A stretch of DNA of 64,000 nucleotides from Azophilus sp963663395 (GCA_963663395.1 OY760226.1:2232001-2296000); one strand, 5' to 3'. Counted from the first letter of the stretch, positions 45,062-54,126 are shown. The notes: generated by a model from the sequence alone, not told the origin. Numbers and translations are program-made.

Positions 45062-47326
45062 ATGTTTTACCGAAACTTCAAAATCCTTGCGCAATACGGT
45101 GCGGCGCTCGTTCTGGCACTGAGCGTCGGGTGGGCGGTCGACATGCAATCGGCCTACGCGGAGACCGCGGGGGAAGCCGCCGGGCCGGTGGTCGAGGAGA
45201 TCATCGTAACGGCGAGGAAACGCCAGGAGAGCCTGCTAGAGATTCCGGAATCCGTCGCGGCGCTGTCCGGCGACCAGATCGCGCGGCAGTCCATCGACAA
45301 TCTCAGGGACATCGGCCTGTCGGTACCCAACCTGAACCTGTCGATGCGCACCGACGGCTTTCCCAACGTCACGATCCGGGGCATCGGGGGGTTCGGCAAC
45401 ACCCAGGGGGTGGGTTTCTACCTCGACGATGTGCAGGTCTTCTCCGATGCATCCTCCAGGTTCGGTGACCTGGATCGCATCGAAGTGCTCAAGGGTCCGC
45501 AGGGAACCCTGTACGGCGGCAGCAACATCGGTGGCGCCGTGAAATTCGTGAGCGCCCGGCCGGATCCCTCCGATACCTTCGGACGGGTCAAGGGACGATT
45601 CGGCGAACAGAGCTTGGTGGATGTCGAGGCGGCCGGGAATATCCCGCTGGGCGACTCGGGATGGGCGACGCGGGTTTTCGGGTTCTACTACCAGGACGAC
45701 GGGTTCCTGACCAACGAGAACCCACCCCGGCTCAACGGCATCCGCGGCAACGAAAAGAAAGACATCGGTGCAGCCGAGGAATTTGGCGGAAGAATTACCG
45801 TAGCCGGTCCGTTGAGCGATCGGCTGTCGGCCTATGCGGCGCTCCGGTACAACGAGTTGGACGGTTTCAGCAACGTCTGGATGCGTGAGCTGACGGATGA
45901 CTTCCAATACGTCCGCGTCGTGAACAACAGCACGAACTCGACCCACGAGCGCGACACCCTTGCGGGCACGGTCGAACTGGAAATGGATCTCGACACCGTC
46001 TCCGTGCTTTCGCTTACCTCCTACACCACCACGGACAGTACCCGCTATACCGATGCCGACATCCGGGAAGAGTTCATCTTTGATGCACACCGGCCCGAAG
46101 AGATGGATGTCTTTACCCAGGAACTGCGTTTCACATCGACCACCGACGGGTCGTTCAGTTGGCTTGCCGGCGCCTACTACTCGCTCTACGCGGAGAAAAT
46201 GCGCTCCACCCAGATCTGGTGGGATGCGCGGGTCGACGCGGACGGCAATATCTCCGGCGCGCTGGGGTGTGCCATCGGCCTGCCGACCTGCTCGGGCGTC
46301 TGGACGGGGCAGATTCTCACCCCGGATATGGAAATGGACTTCCTGGCCCTGCCCTTTGAAATCCGCGACCGGGACAAGTCCCACCTGGCGGCGTTCGCCA
46401 ACGTCAATTACGACTGGGACACCTGGGAACTGGATCTCGGCATTCGCGTAGACCGCTGGAAGAACAGCACCGACAACTTCGACACGGGCATCAGCAGCAG
46501 CCAGGACGCCGTCGAGGTGCTGCCGCGCGCCTCGCTGACCAAGTGGCTCAGCGAAGAATCGATGGTCTATTTCACCTACGCCAAGGGCTACGAGCCGGGC
46601 GGCTACAACCTGGCGAATTTCGAGGGCGAGAACGACCTGTTCGGCTTTGACATCGAAGAGGTGTCGAGCTTCGAACTGGGCTGGAAGACGAGGTTCCTCG
46701 ACGACCGGGTGAGCTTGAGCGCTGCCGCGTTCTATATCGACTACACCGACCGCCAGGTCGAATTCCAGGCGCAGGTCGGCGGCCAGGTGATCGAGGGCAT
46801 CATCAACCTCGGCGATTCCGAGCAATACGGCTTCGAAGCCGAAATGAACCTGCAGGTCTCGGAACACCTCAGCCTGATGGCGGGCCTGGGGATTGTCGAT
46901 GCGGAATGGAAAGACGGCGCCCTGATCGACCTGGGCGCCTCGGTCGTGGACCTTGGCGGTACCGAGGTACCGAACACGAACGATACGAACTGGGTACTGG
47001 CGGCCGACTATAATGCGCCCCTGGCGCCGGCAAGCCCGTTGCGCCTGGTCGCCGGCCTGCAGGTCAGCCGTACGGGCAAGTACCTGGGCCTGCAGGCGTG
47101 GGACACCGTCCGGCATTCGTCCTACACTGTCGTCAATGCCCAGGTCGGGGTACAGGGCGATCGTTGGGAACTTCTACTGCAAGTGGAGAACCTGACCGAC
47201 GAGGAGTACTACACGGATGTAAACAGGTTCCCCAACTTGCATGCGCTCGACGGGGGCGAGAACATCAATATCGGCACCATGGGCCAACCGCGGCTGGTGG
47301 CTGCCAGCCTGAGTTACAGGTTCTGA
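45062..47326 (+). CDS. TonB-dependent receptor
   Basis: A 754-residue outer-membrane receptor. The signal peptide ends near 'QSAYAETAG'. The plug starts with 'VEEIIVTARKRQESLLEIPES', then 'VTIRGIGGFGNTQGVGFYLDD' and 'LDRIEVLKGPQGTLYGGSNIGGAV'. The barrel includes 'AKGYEPGGYNLANFEGEN' and 'LQVENLTDEEYYTDVNRF', ending ...SLSYRF with the terminal Phe. The arrangement with a Rieske oxygenase, bicupin and SDRs suggests an aromatic or terpenoid ligand; this is inferred. Confidence 0.94.
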   Translation: MFYRNFKILAQYGAALVLALSVGWAVDMQSAYAETAGEAAGPVVEEIIVTARKRQESLLEIPESVAALSGDQIARQSIDNLRDIGLSVPNLNLSMRTDGFPNVTIRGIGGFGNTQGVGFYLDDVQVFSDASSRFGDLDRIEVLKGPQGTLYGGSNIGGAVKFVSARPDPSDTFGRVKGRFGEQSLVDVEAAGNIPLGDSGWATRVFGFYYQDDGFLTNENPPRLNGIRGNEKKDIGAAEEFGGRITVAGPLSDRLSAYAALRYNELDGFSNVWMRELTDDFQYVRVVNNSTNSTHERDTLAGTVELEMDLDTVSVLSLTSYTTTDSTRYTDADIREEFIFDAHRPEEMDVFTQELRFTSTTDGSFSWLAGAYYSLYAEKMRSTQIWWDARVDADGNISGALGCAIGLPTCSGVWTGQILTPDMEMDFLALPFEIRDRDKSHLAAFANVNYDWDTWELDLGIRVDRWKNSTDNFDTGISSSQDAVEVLPRASLTKWLSEESMVYFTYAKGYEPGGYNLANFEGENDLFGFDIEEVSSFELGWKTRFLDDRVSLSAAAFYIDYTDRQVEFQAQVGGQVIEGIINLGDSEQYGFEAEMNLQVSEHLSLMAGLGIVDAEWKDGALIDLGASVVDLGGTEVPNTNDTNWVLAADYNAPLAPASPLRLVAGLQVSRTGKYLGLQAWDTVRHSSYTVVNAQVGVQGDRWELLLQVENLTDEEYYTDVNRFPNLHALDGGENINIGTMGQPRLVAASLSYRF

Positions 47327-47359
47327 TCGAAAAATCTGGCGAAATGGATGGATTGAGAA

Positions 47360-48370
47360 ATGGCTGAAGCAATTAACCCGGAATACGACCCCACGGGTAT
47401 AGAAGGGGGCGTCGATGTGAACGTGCTGCCATGGATGCCGGTTGCCGGCGCGGCGGGCACGCACCTGAAACCGCTGCGGGCGAGCACCGAGAGCGGCATG
47501 TTCAGCGTGGCGGTCAAGCTCGAGGCGGGTGCGGGGCTGCGTTCCGCGACACCCCTGGGCGGCCTGGACCTGCTGGTGCTGTCTGGAGCGGTCATCTACG
47601 AGGAGGGCGGCGTCCAGAGCGTGCTGGAGCCGGGCGCCTGGGGCTATCTGCCCGCGAATACCCGCATCGATTCGATGGTGGGCGAGGGCGATGCCGAACT
47701 GCTGGTTAACTTTTACAGCGCCCTGGCCTTCGGGGGTACCGACGGGTCCGCCGCTTCCGTGCTGACGAGCGCGGACGTACGAGACCTCGCCGGGCAGCAC
47801 GGCATCACGCTGGTTCCGAATACCCTGGAGGAATGCATGCAGGAGCGGCCGGATCCGTTTTCCGGCGACGGTGAGCCCCTGGCCATTGCCTCGCGGGATG
47901 CCGGTCAGCTCGTCGTCGGCGCCAAGGAAGTTTCGAACGGCGGATCCCGGCTCAATCACTCCCACTTCATCAATACCCGGGAAGTGCCCTGGGTGGTGAA
48001 TCCGGACCTGCCCGATATCGCGGTGAAGATACTCAGGGTCAGCGCCGAGACCGGCATCGTCTCGCTGGTGGTGCGTCACAATGGCGTGGCGGCACCGCAC
48101 AATCACCTGGGCGCCAGCGATTTCCTCGTGCTGAGCGGCCGCATCGGGTATCGGGCCGGGCCTCCGGAGGGGTACGGGCCGGGCGTGTGGTTCTTCGAAC
48201 CCGCCGGCGCGCGTCACGATCTTACGCAGAGGCTGACGGACGACGACCTTATCTACATGGCGAACGTCTACGGCCCGCTGACCTTCGATACCGGCCGGGG
48301 AACGCCGATCGAGGCGGTGATTTCCTGGATGGAATACGATGCGATGGCGAAAGCGGAGGCTGGCGCGTAG
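47360..48370 (+). CDS. Bicupin protein (dihydroxyacetophenone-dioxygenase/ChrR-like)
   Basis: A 336-residue protein with two cupin barrels. The first is around residues 45-125 ('GLDLLVLSGAVIYEEGGVQSVLEPGAWGYLPAN'), where the metal histidines are largely lost. The second is around 230-310 with an intact H-x-H: 'RHNGVAAPHNHLGASDFLVLSGRIGYRAG' and 'GVWFFEPAGARHDL'. It resembles the ChrR-type and 2,4'-dihydroxyacetophenone dioxygenase-like cupins that cleave or bind small aromatics. It follows the TonB receptor by 33 bases and precedes SDRs. Confidence 0.82.
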   Translation: MAEAINPEYDPTGIEGGVDVNVLPWMPVAGAAGTHLKPLRASTESGMFSVAVKLEAGAGLRSATPLGGLDLLVLSGAVIYEEGGVQSVLEPGAWGYLPANTRIDSMVGEGDAELLVNFYSALAFGGTDGSAASVLTSADVRDLAGQHGITLVPNTLEECMQERPDPFSGDGEPLAIASRDAGQLVVGAKEVSNGGSRLNHSHFINTREVPWVVNPDLPDIAVKILRVSAETGIVSLVVRHNGVAAPHNHLGASDFLVLSGRIGYRAGPPEGYGPGVWFFEPAGARHDLTQRLTDDDLIYMANVYGPLTFDTGRGTPIEAVISWMEYDAMAKAEAGA

Positions 48371-48376
48371 ATCGAC

Positions 48377-49114
48377 TTGGCTACCGCCCTGATCACCGGG
48401 GCCGCGCACGGCCTGGGCGCCTGCATGGCGGAACACGCCGCCCGGCGCGGCTACCGGGTGGGTGTGCTGGACCTCGACCTCGATGCTTCGCGGGCAATTG
48501 CCGAACCGATCGGGGGTGTGGCGCTGGCGGCTGACGTAACCGACCCGGACCAGGTCGAAGCCGCTGTTCAGCGCCTTGGCGATACGCCGGGTCTCCTGAT
48601 CAACAACGCGGGCATCCTGCGCGTGGGGCCGTTGCTGGAGCAATCCGTAGAGGACTTCTGCCGGGTCACCGACGTCAACCTCAACAGCGTGTTCATCGTC
48701 TCCCAGATTGTCGCCCGACGGATGAAGGGCAACGGCGGCGGCGCCATCGTTAATCTCGCCTCCATCAACGCCATCCACCCGTCCATGTCCTGCGGAGCCT
48801 ACGCTGCCGCCAAGGCGGGCATCGTCTGCCTGACCCAGCAGATGTCCCTGGAGTGGGGCGAGTACGGCATTCGGGTCAATTCCATTGCACCGGGATTCAT
48901 CGATGCCGGCATGTCGGCACCCTTCTTCGAAAACCCGGCAATTCGCGAACTGCGCGGCAATGCCGTGCCCCTCGGACGCCTGGGCTCGGCAGACGACGTT
49001 GCCGAATGCGCGATGTTCCTGGCCTCCGATGCAGCCGCCTACATCACCGGGCAGAACATCGCCATCGACGGCGGCGTGATCAACAGTGTGCTGAAGCAAT
49101 TGCCGCGGGAGTAA
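48377..49114 (+). CDS. SDR-family oxidoreductase
   Basis: A classical SDR of 245 residues from a TTG start at 48377, 6 bases after the cupin stop. TGAAHGLG is at 7-14, NNAG at 76-79, Ser129, Tyr142 and Lys146, so the active site is complete. The C-terminal 'ITGQNIAIDGGVINSVLKQLP' has the usual DGG. It probably oxidises an alcohol intermediate from the cluster. Confidence 0.9.
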   Translation: MATALITGAAHGLGACMAEHAARRGYRVGVLDLDLDASRAIAEPIGGVALAADVTDPDQVEAAVQRLGDTPGLLINNAGILRVGPLLEQSVEDFCRVTDVNLNSVFIVSQIVARRMKGNGGGAIVNLASINAIHPSMSCGAYAAAKAGIVCLTQQMSLEWGEYGIRVNSIAPGFIDAGMSAPFFENPAIRELRGNAVPLGRLGSADDVAECAMFLASDAAAYITGQNIAIDGGVINSVLKQLPRE

Positions 49115-49195
49115 GGTACCGCTCGGCGCTCGGAATTCCAATTCTGCAAGTGATTTATTCCATGAAAGTTTCCAACCCGGCCTGCCAGGACGAGG

Positions 49196-49409
49196 ACGCG
49201 GCGCGCTAAAGCGCGGGGAACAACGCCGGATTTCGGAAAAGAGTTCGCATGCGGGGCTTCCCTTTCGGCGCGTTAAGCTCGTTCGAACGCCTTGCGTACA
49301 CCAAGACAAAGAGGCCGATGCGCCGAAAGGGAAGCCCCGCATGCGAACTCGCTGCCCGGTGCAGGCATTTGTCCTACAGAAGCGAAAGAAGCGATTGGAG
49401 AATTGTTCC
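49196..49409 (-). repeat. Dispersed repeat A, copy 2 (interrupted)
   Basis: This is the reverse complement of 5188-5309. After removing the 84-bp insert and one 8-bp CGCATGCG copy, its length is 122 bp, identical to copy 1. The whole forms a 31-bp perfect inverted repeat (49241-49271 and 49320-49350). It lies between two co-directional SDR genes. Its right end carries the TTGGAG ribosome-binding site of the next gene, whose GTG start is the very next base. Confidence 0.85.
49254..49337. mobile_element. 84-bp MITE-like insert with perfect terminal inverted repeats
   Basis: The insert starts GGGCTTCCCTTTCGGCGC (49254-49271) and ends with its exact reverse complement (49320-49337). It is flanked on both sides by CGCATGCG (49246-49253 and 49338-49345), a duplication of the central palindrome that occurs once in copy 1 of the host repeat. 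The 48-bp interior is non-coding. This is the structure expected of a non-autonomous element with an 8-bp target duplication. Confidence 0.75.
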
Positions 49410-50171
49410 GTGAAAGGTATCGAGGGACTGTCCCTACTGATCACCGGCGGCGGCTCGGGTATCGGGGCCGGTACGGCGGCATACTTCTGCGCCCGCGGCG
49501 CCCGCGTCACGATCTGTGGGCGGCGGGGAGACAGGGTCGACTCGGTTGCCGCGCGCCTTGGCGAAAACTGCCGTGGCGTGCAGGCCGATGTCACCAGCGA
49601 TGCGGATCGCCGCCGGCTGGTGGCGGCGGCCATTGAACACGGCGGAGGGCTCGATGCGCTGGTAAATAATGCCGGCAACATGTACCGCGGGCCCATCCAC
49701 AGCCTCGACGAGCGGCAATTGCTGGACGTTTTTCACAGCAACGTGGTTGCTGGAATGATGCTGACCGGGCTCTGCGTAGAGGCGCTGTCGCAAAGCGCGG
49801 GCGCGGTCGTCTTTATCGGCTCCATCCACAACCGGCTGGCATTCCCGGGTGCTTCGCCGTATGCGGCGACCAAGGGCGCCGTGGAAACGCTCACCCGGGT
49901 GCTGGCGGCGGAACTCGGCCGCAGGAAAGTGCGCGTCAACTGCGTTGCCCCGGGCGCCGTACTCACCGAACTCAATCAAAGAGCGGGCCTGGTCTCTGAT
50001 GAAGAAGCCAGGGCCCGGCTGGAATCGATGATCGACCGGCATGCGCTCGACCGAATCGGCACGGAACAGGACGTTGCCGAAGCGATCGCCTATCTCGTCT
50101 GCGCGGAATGGACAACGGGCGCGGTAATCGAGGTCGACGGCGGCCTCGGGCTAGGGGTGACCGAGACGTAG
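49410..50171 (+). CDS. SDR-family oxidoreductase
   Basis: A 253-residue SDR from a GTG at 49410, with GGAG nine bases upstream inside repeat A. TGGGSGIG is at 12-19, NNAG at 86-89, Ser138, Tyr151 and Lys155 ('SPYAATKGAVETL'). The C-terminus 'WTTGAVIEVDGGLGLG' is typical. An in-frame ATG at 49341 lies inside the repeat and would add 23 unrelated residues, so the GTG is preferred. Confidence 0.88.
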   Translation: MKGIEGLSLLITGGGSGIGAGTAAYFCARGARVTICGRRGDRVDSVAARLGENCRGVQADVTSDADRRRLVAAAIEHGGGLDALVNNAGNMYRGPIHSLDERQLLDVFHSNVVAGMMLTGLCVEALSQSAGAVVFIGSIHNRLAFPGASPYAATKGAVETLTRVLAAELGRRKVRVNCVAPGAVLTELNQRAGLVSDEEARARLESMIDRHALDRIGTEQDVAEAIAYLVCAEWTTGAVIEVDGGLGLGVTET

Positions 50172-50310
50172 GCCAGCCCGCTGCGCCGGCCGTACGCCGG
50201 TCATGAGAAGCCGATTTCCCAGGAAAGGGTTGCAGGCCACACCTCGCGCGGATTGACTTTTGAAACGGATGCCAGAATATGGCGGCCCACAGTCATTGAA
50301 GGAGATCTCC

Positions 50311-51147
50311 ATGGGTTCGAGACTCGAAGGCAAGGTCGCCGCCATCACCGGCTCGGCGAGCGGATTCGGCGAAACGGCGGCGCGGCTGTTCGTCAGCGAA
50401 GGCTGCCGGGTGGCGTTGGGTGACATCCAGGAGGATGCAGGCCGCGCGGTGGCGGCGTCACTTGGCGATGCGGCAGTGTTCGTGCGCTGCGACGTCACCT
50501 CGGAGGAAGATGTCGCCAACCTCGTGGACACGGCGGTAAGCGCCTTCGGGCGTCTCGACATCATGTACAACAATGCGGGCATTGTCGGCGCGGTGGGGCC
50601 AATCGACACCACGCCCACCGCCGAATGGAAGGCGACGCTGGACATCCTGTTGAACGGCGTCTTCTACGGCGTCAAGCACGCGGCAAGGGTCATGAAGCCC
50701 CAGGGCTCCGGCTCGATCGTCAGCATGTCGAGCACGGCGGGCATTCTCGGCGGCCTCGGCCCGCATACCTACACGGTGGCCAAGCACGGCGTGGTCGGCC
50801 TGACCAAGAGTGCGGCGGCGGAACTCGGCCGGTTCGGCATTCGCGTTAACTGCATTTCGCCGGCTGGCATGGCAACGCCGATGGTGGCCAACGTCACAAC
50901 CGGCGACCCGTCGGCCATCGAAGCCACCAAGGAAGCGCTGGCCGCGGGGTCCCCGTTGAAGGGCCGTCCCGGGCTCGCCGAAGATGTCGCCAATGCAGCG
51001 CTGTGGCTCGCGAGTGACGAGTCGGGCTATACGAGCGGGCACACCCTGACCACCGATGCGGGCGCGACGACCGGTTCGTCGGTCAATCCGCCGGCTTTCG
51101 ACGAGTACCAGCCCATGATCCGGGAGGCGGGCAAGGCGGGGCTGTAG
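50311..51147 (+). CDS. SDR-family oxidoreductase
   Basis: A 278-residue SDR from the ATG at 50311 with GAAGGAG upstream. The cofactor loop reads TGSASGFG (13-20), NNAG is at 87-90, and the catalytic residues are Ser140/141, Tyr154 and Lys158 ('HTYTVAKHGVVGLTKSAAAE'). It belongs to the secoisolariciresinol/xanthoxin dehydrogenase-like group by its 'GGLGPHTYTVAKHGV' and 'RVNCISPAGMATPM' blocks. It is convergent with the next SDR-like gene. Confidence 0.9.
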   Translation: MGSRLEGKVAAITGSASGFGETAARLFVSEGCRVALGDIQEDAGRAVAASLGDAAVFVRCDVTSEEDVANLVDTAVSAFGRLDIMYNNAGIVGAVGPIDTTPTAEWKATLDILLNGVFYGVKHAARVMKPQGSGSIVSMSSTAGILGGLGPHTYTVAKHGVVGLTKSAAAELGRFGIRVNCISPAGMATPMVANVTTGDPSAIEATKEALAAGSPLKGRPGLAEDVANAALWLASDESGYTSGHTLTTDAGATTGSSVNPPAFDEYQPMIREAGKAGL

Positions 51148-51271
51148 TCGTTCGGGCGCATCCCGGCCGGACCGCCACCGGCGGAAGGCCGGGTATGTCG
51201 CCCACGCGCGGCGGGAGTCCGTCGACTTATCGGGAGCGGTGACGGCGGTTGCGCCGGGTCTCCGTTTCGCA

Positions 51272-51988
51272 TCAGGCCAGCAGTACGCCGCCGTCCACAT
51301 CCACCGTGGTGCCCGTCACGAAATCGTTGCCGATGACGAACAGGATGCCCTCGGCCACTTCGTCCGCCGTGCCGGCTCGAGGGATCGGTTGCCCTGCCGT
51401 CGCGTTACCGAGAAAGGCTGCGCGCGCCTCGCCGTCCACAGCAAACATCGGCGTATCGATGATTCCCGGCGATACGATGTTGATGCGTCGTGGCGCCAGT
51501 TCGGCGGCGATACCGCGCACGAAGGCTTCCACGGCGCCGCCCACGGACCCGATGGCGACGTATCCTGGCCGCGGACGCCGGGCGGGAAACCCGCTGACCA
51601 GCACGATGCTGCCGTCCTCGCTCATGTGCCCGGTGCCGAGACGAACCGTGTTCGTATAGCCCCAGAGCTTGCGGAACGAGCCCTGAAAGCCGTCCAGGTC
51701 CATACTGAGGAACGGCCCGGTCGCGCGCTCGCCGCCCGTTGCGGCATTGACCAGGATGTCGAACGGCGCGTTGGCCGCAAATGCCTCTGCAAGCGCGCTG
51801 CGGTCGAGCACGTCCGCCTGCTCGAACTTCACCGATTGCGGCGCCGAGCGCCTGGCGGTTTCGATGTTGTCGGCGCTGCGGCCGAAGGCAGTGACTGCAG
51901 CGCCGCCTTCGGCCAGGCGGATGACCGTGGCCAGCCCGATGCCGGATGTGCCTCCGAAAACCAGTGCCTTTCTGCCGTTGATGTCCAT
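51272..51988 (-). CDS. SDR-fold protein lacking the catalytic lysine
   Basis: A 238-residue SDR-fold protein from the ATG at 51988. The cofactor loop is GGTSGIG (12-18). Ser132 and Tyr143 can be aligned, but the Lys four residues after Tyr is Gly147 ('PGYVAIGSVGGAVEAF') and NNAG reads N-A-A-T. It may be an atypical SDR subgroup with altered catalysis, or a cofactor-binding protein without dehydrogenase activity. The C-terminal 'FVTGTTVDVDGGVLLA' is normal. The longer upstream frame is not coding. Confidence 0.82.
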   Translation of the reverse strand: MDINGRKALVFGGTSGIGLATVIRLAEGGAAVTAFGRSADNIETARRSAPQSVKFEQADVLDRSALAEAFAANAPFDILVNAATGGERATGPFLSMDLDGFQGSFRKLWGYTNTVRLGTGHMSEDGSIVLVSGFPARRPRPGYVAIGSVGGAVEAFVRGIAAELAPRRINIVSPGIIDTPMFAVDGEARAAFLGNATAGQPIPRAGTADEVAEGILFVIGNDFVTGTTVDVDGGVLLA

Positions 51989-52184
51989 GCTTGTAGCCTG
52001 CGATTGGGATCGGAAGCGCGTAGTCTCGTCGCGTTGTGGGGCAAAGGGCAAGAGCGGCGTTTGCCGCGCACAGGAATTGCACTCTATCTGGCTGGCCGGA
52101 GGACGCGGTCCCGGTCCCGGCAATCGTCGGCGGGCGGCCTTTGTTGCGATATTCCCCGGCGGGTTGCTGGCGCAGAGGTGCGCG

Positions 52185-53360
52185 TTACAGCTTTGCGTCG
52201 GACAGGATACGGCTGCCGTTGATGTCCTTTCGCTCGAGCAGGCTGATGATGCCGTTGTCGCCGATGAAATGCGCGGCGCCCACCAGCACGAAATAGGTTC
52301 CTGTTCCCTGAAGGTACCCGGCGATCGACTCGGCCATGCCGATGTTGCGCTCATCGAGGAGCATTCGATTGAATTCCCGGGCCAGTTCAGACTCTCCCGC
52401 CTGTTGCTCGAAAAGAGCGAGAAACTCATCGTCCGCACCGGCAAGCCAGGCGCGCAGCATGCCGGCCAGCAGCGGTTCGAATTGCGCTTCCTGGTCCAGG
52501 GTATCCTCGAGGAGTTGTACCTGCATGGCCATCGGCTGTCCGAACAGCAGGTCGAACTGGGCATCGATGCTTTCGAGTTCCAGGACTGGCCGGTCCCCCT
52601 TCATGGCCGTGAAATGCTGCTCCAGGCCGAATAGCGGACTATAGCCGAGGGCGACCAGGCCGAACACGACAAGCTGGTTGGTGACCATGGCCGGTTTCAA
52701 GGATTCAAACAGGACGATGTCCGTGCCGTCGCCTGCAAACCGGCGCGAGAGGCGTGCATACAGTTCCGGGGAAAGCACTGTGGCCAGGGTCTCTCCCTTG
52801 GGCAAGCGGCCGGCCGCAATCGTTCTGGACTGCAGTTCGGCCGGGGTCGATGCGGTCAGATCGACCTCCACAACCAGGGTGTCCGCCTGGCGGAACGCCG
52901 CTTCGAAGGGTTCCGGGAGGGGATACAGGGTTTCCTTCAGGAAGTGGATTGAGCCCGCCAGAAACACCGTGGCGCCGGGCGAGGAATAGCGCCACAGGTA
53001 CAGTGGCCGCGGATCTGCCGGCAGCCCTTCGCGCAGTTGCCGGGCGGAGGTGATGCGCACATCGTTGAGGCGGACCAGTTCGCAGGGTGAATTCGATGCG
53101 GCGCGTTTCTGCTCGCAGTCCCGGAGCGCAAGTTGGCTGGCGGCAAGATCCTGAGCCTGTGAGTGGGCGATGCCGTGGACGGGTGATGCGCCTTCCGCTA
53201 CCGCCAGGGCTTTTTTTCCAGGCAGGTCGGCGTAATGTTCGGCCGTGTCCGGGAATGCCGGGGTGGCGGCTGACACCACAACGAGCGCGACTGCGGCAGC
53301 AAGCTTCTGCTTCCAACGGGCGGAGAGGGCGGTGCGAGCCTGGTACTGCATAGGCTTCAT
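52185..53360 (-). CDS. TraB/GumN-family exported protein
   Basis: A 391-residue secreted protein. The signal peptide is around residues 10-35 ('KLAAAVALVVVSAATPAFPD'). The mature part has the TraB/GumN blocks 'YLWRYSSPGATVFLAGSIHFLKE' (S-x-x-x-L-x-G-S-x-H), 'ADTLVVEVDL' and 'GTYFVLVGAAHFIGDNGIISLL' (G-x-x-H-x-x-G-x-x-G-x-x-x-L), a fold suggested to be metal-dependent hydrolase-like. It is 8 bases downstream of the MoCF-domain gene and probably cotranscribed. Confidence 0.88.
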   Translation of the reverse strand: MKPMQYQARTALSARWKQKLAAAVALVVVSAATPAFPDTAEHYADLPGKKALAVAEGASPVHGIAHSQAQDLAASQLALRDCEQKRAASNSPCELVRLNDVRITSARQLREGLPADPRPLYLWRYSSPGATVFLAGSIHFLKETLYPLPEPFEAAFRQADTLVVEVDLTASTPAELQSRTIAAGRLPKGETLATVLSPELYARLSRRFAGDGTDIVLFESLKPAMVTNQLVVFGLVALGYSPLFGLEQHFTAMKGDRPVLELESIDAQFDLLFGQPMAMQVQLLEDTLDQEAQFEPLLAGMLRAWLAGADDEFLALFEQQAGESELAREFNRMLLDERNIGMAESIAGYLQGTGTYFVLVGAAHFIGDNGIISLLERKDINGSRILSDAKL

Positions 53361-53367
53361 CCGAGGT

Positions 53368-54126
53368 TCAACCGTACTGCACGTCCTGCGGCGTTTCGCC
53401 CGCCTCGACGATGGCCTGCTTGACCGCTTCGAGTACGCGGTCCAGATCGCTTTCGTCCACCCCGCGCATGACCAGCGATGTGCCGTAACGATCGGCGCGG
53501 AAAAACGGGTAACTGCCGAGGTCGATTGCGGGATATTCATCCTGGATGCGGGTCAATGCCGCGGCGATGGTACTTTCGCCCAAGTAGGCCGTCACTGTCC
53601 GGCTTCTGACCGGTGCGCCAGCGTCCAGCTTGCCTTCCAGCGATGCCAGCATGGCGCGCATGACCGCGGGGATTCCGGCCATGACGTAGACGTTGTCGAT
53701 GGCAAACCCCTGGGGGCCGCCGGTGATGTTGTCCACCAGTACCGCGCCTTCGGGTATCAGGGCCATGCGCAGGCGCGAATCCATCACTTCGGGCGGAGCT
53801 TCCCGGCTGCGAATGCGCGCCTCGATGACGGGGTTGGTCACCAGCGGCACGCCGAACGCTTTCGCGATCGATGCGGCCGTAATGTCGTCGTGGGTAGGGC
53901 CGATGCCGCCGGTCGTGAACACGTAGTCGTATTTGGCGCGCATGGCGTTAACCGCACCGACAATTTCCCCCTCGATGTCGGGAATCACTCGCGCTTCACG
54001 AACCTGAACGCCCCAACCGCCCAGGGTGATGGCCATGTGATTCAGGTTTGTGTCCTGCGTGCGGCCGCTCAAGATCTCATTGCCGATGATCAGGACGCAG
54101 GCGGTGACGGTACTCGGATTGGTCAT
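53368..54126 (-). CDS. Molybdopterin-binding (CinA N-terminal/MoaB-like) domain protein
   Basis: A 252-residue protein from the ATG at 54126. 'ACVLIIGNEILSGRTQDTNLNHMAITLGGWGVQV' and 'YDYVFTTGGIGPTHDDITAASIAKAFG' are the MoCF signature. The C-terminal half ('VYVMAGIPAVMRAMLASLEGKL', 'IDLGSYPFF') matches stand-alone CinA-like proteins without the pyridine-nucleotide deamidase domain. The molecular role of this group is uncertain. The start is divergent from a glycerophosphodiesterase gene across a structured 380-base gap. Confidence 0.9.
   Translation of the reverse strand: MTNPSTVTACVLIIGNEILSGRTQDTNLNHMAITLGGWGVQVREARVIPDIEGEIVGAVNAMRAKYDYVFTTGGIGPTHDDITAASIAKAFGVPLVTNPVIEARIRSREAPPEVMDSRLRMALIPEGAVLVDNITGGPQGFAIDNVYVMAGIPAVMRAMLASLEGKLDAGAPVRSRTVTAYLGESTIAAALTRIQDEYPAIDLGSYPFFRADRYGTSLVMRGVDESDLDRVLEAVKQAIVEAGETPQDVQYG

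Noticed and set aside
47174..49696. An 840-codon open frame antisense to the bicupin and SDR genes
   Set aside because: It spans three real genes and a non-coding repeat, and no protein family features are visible.
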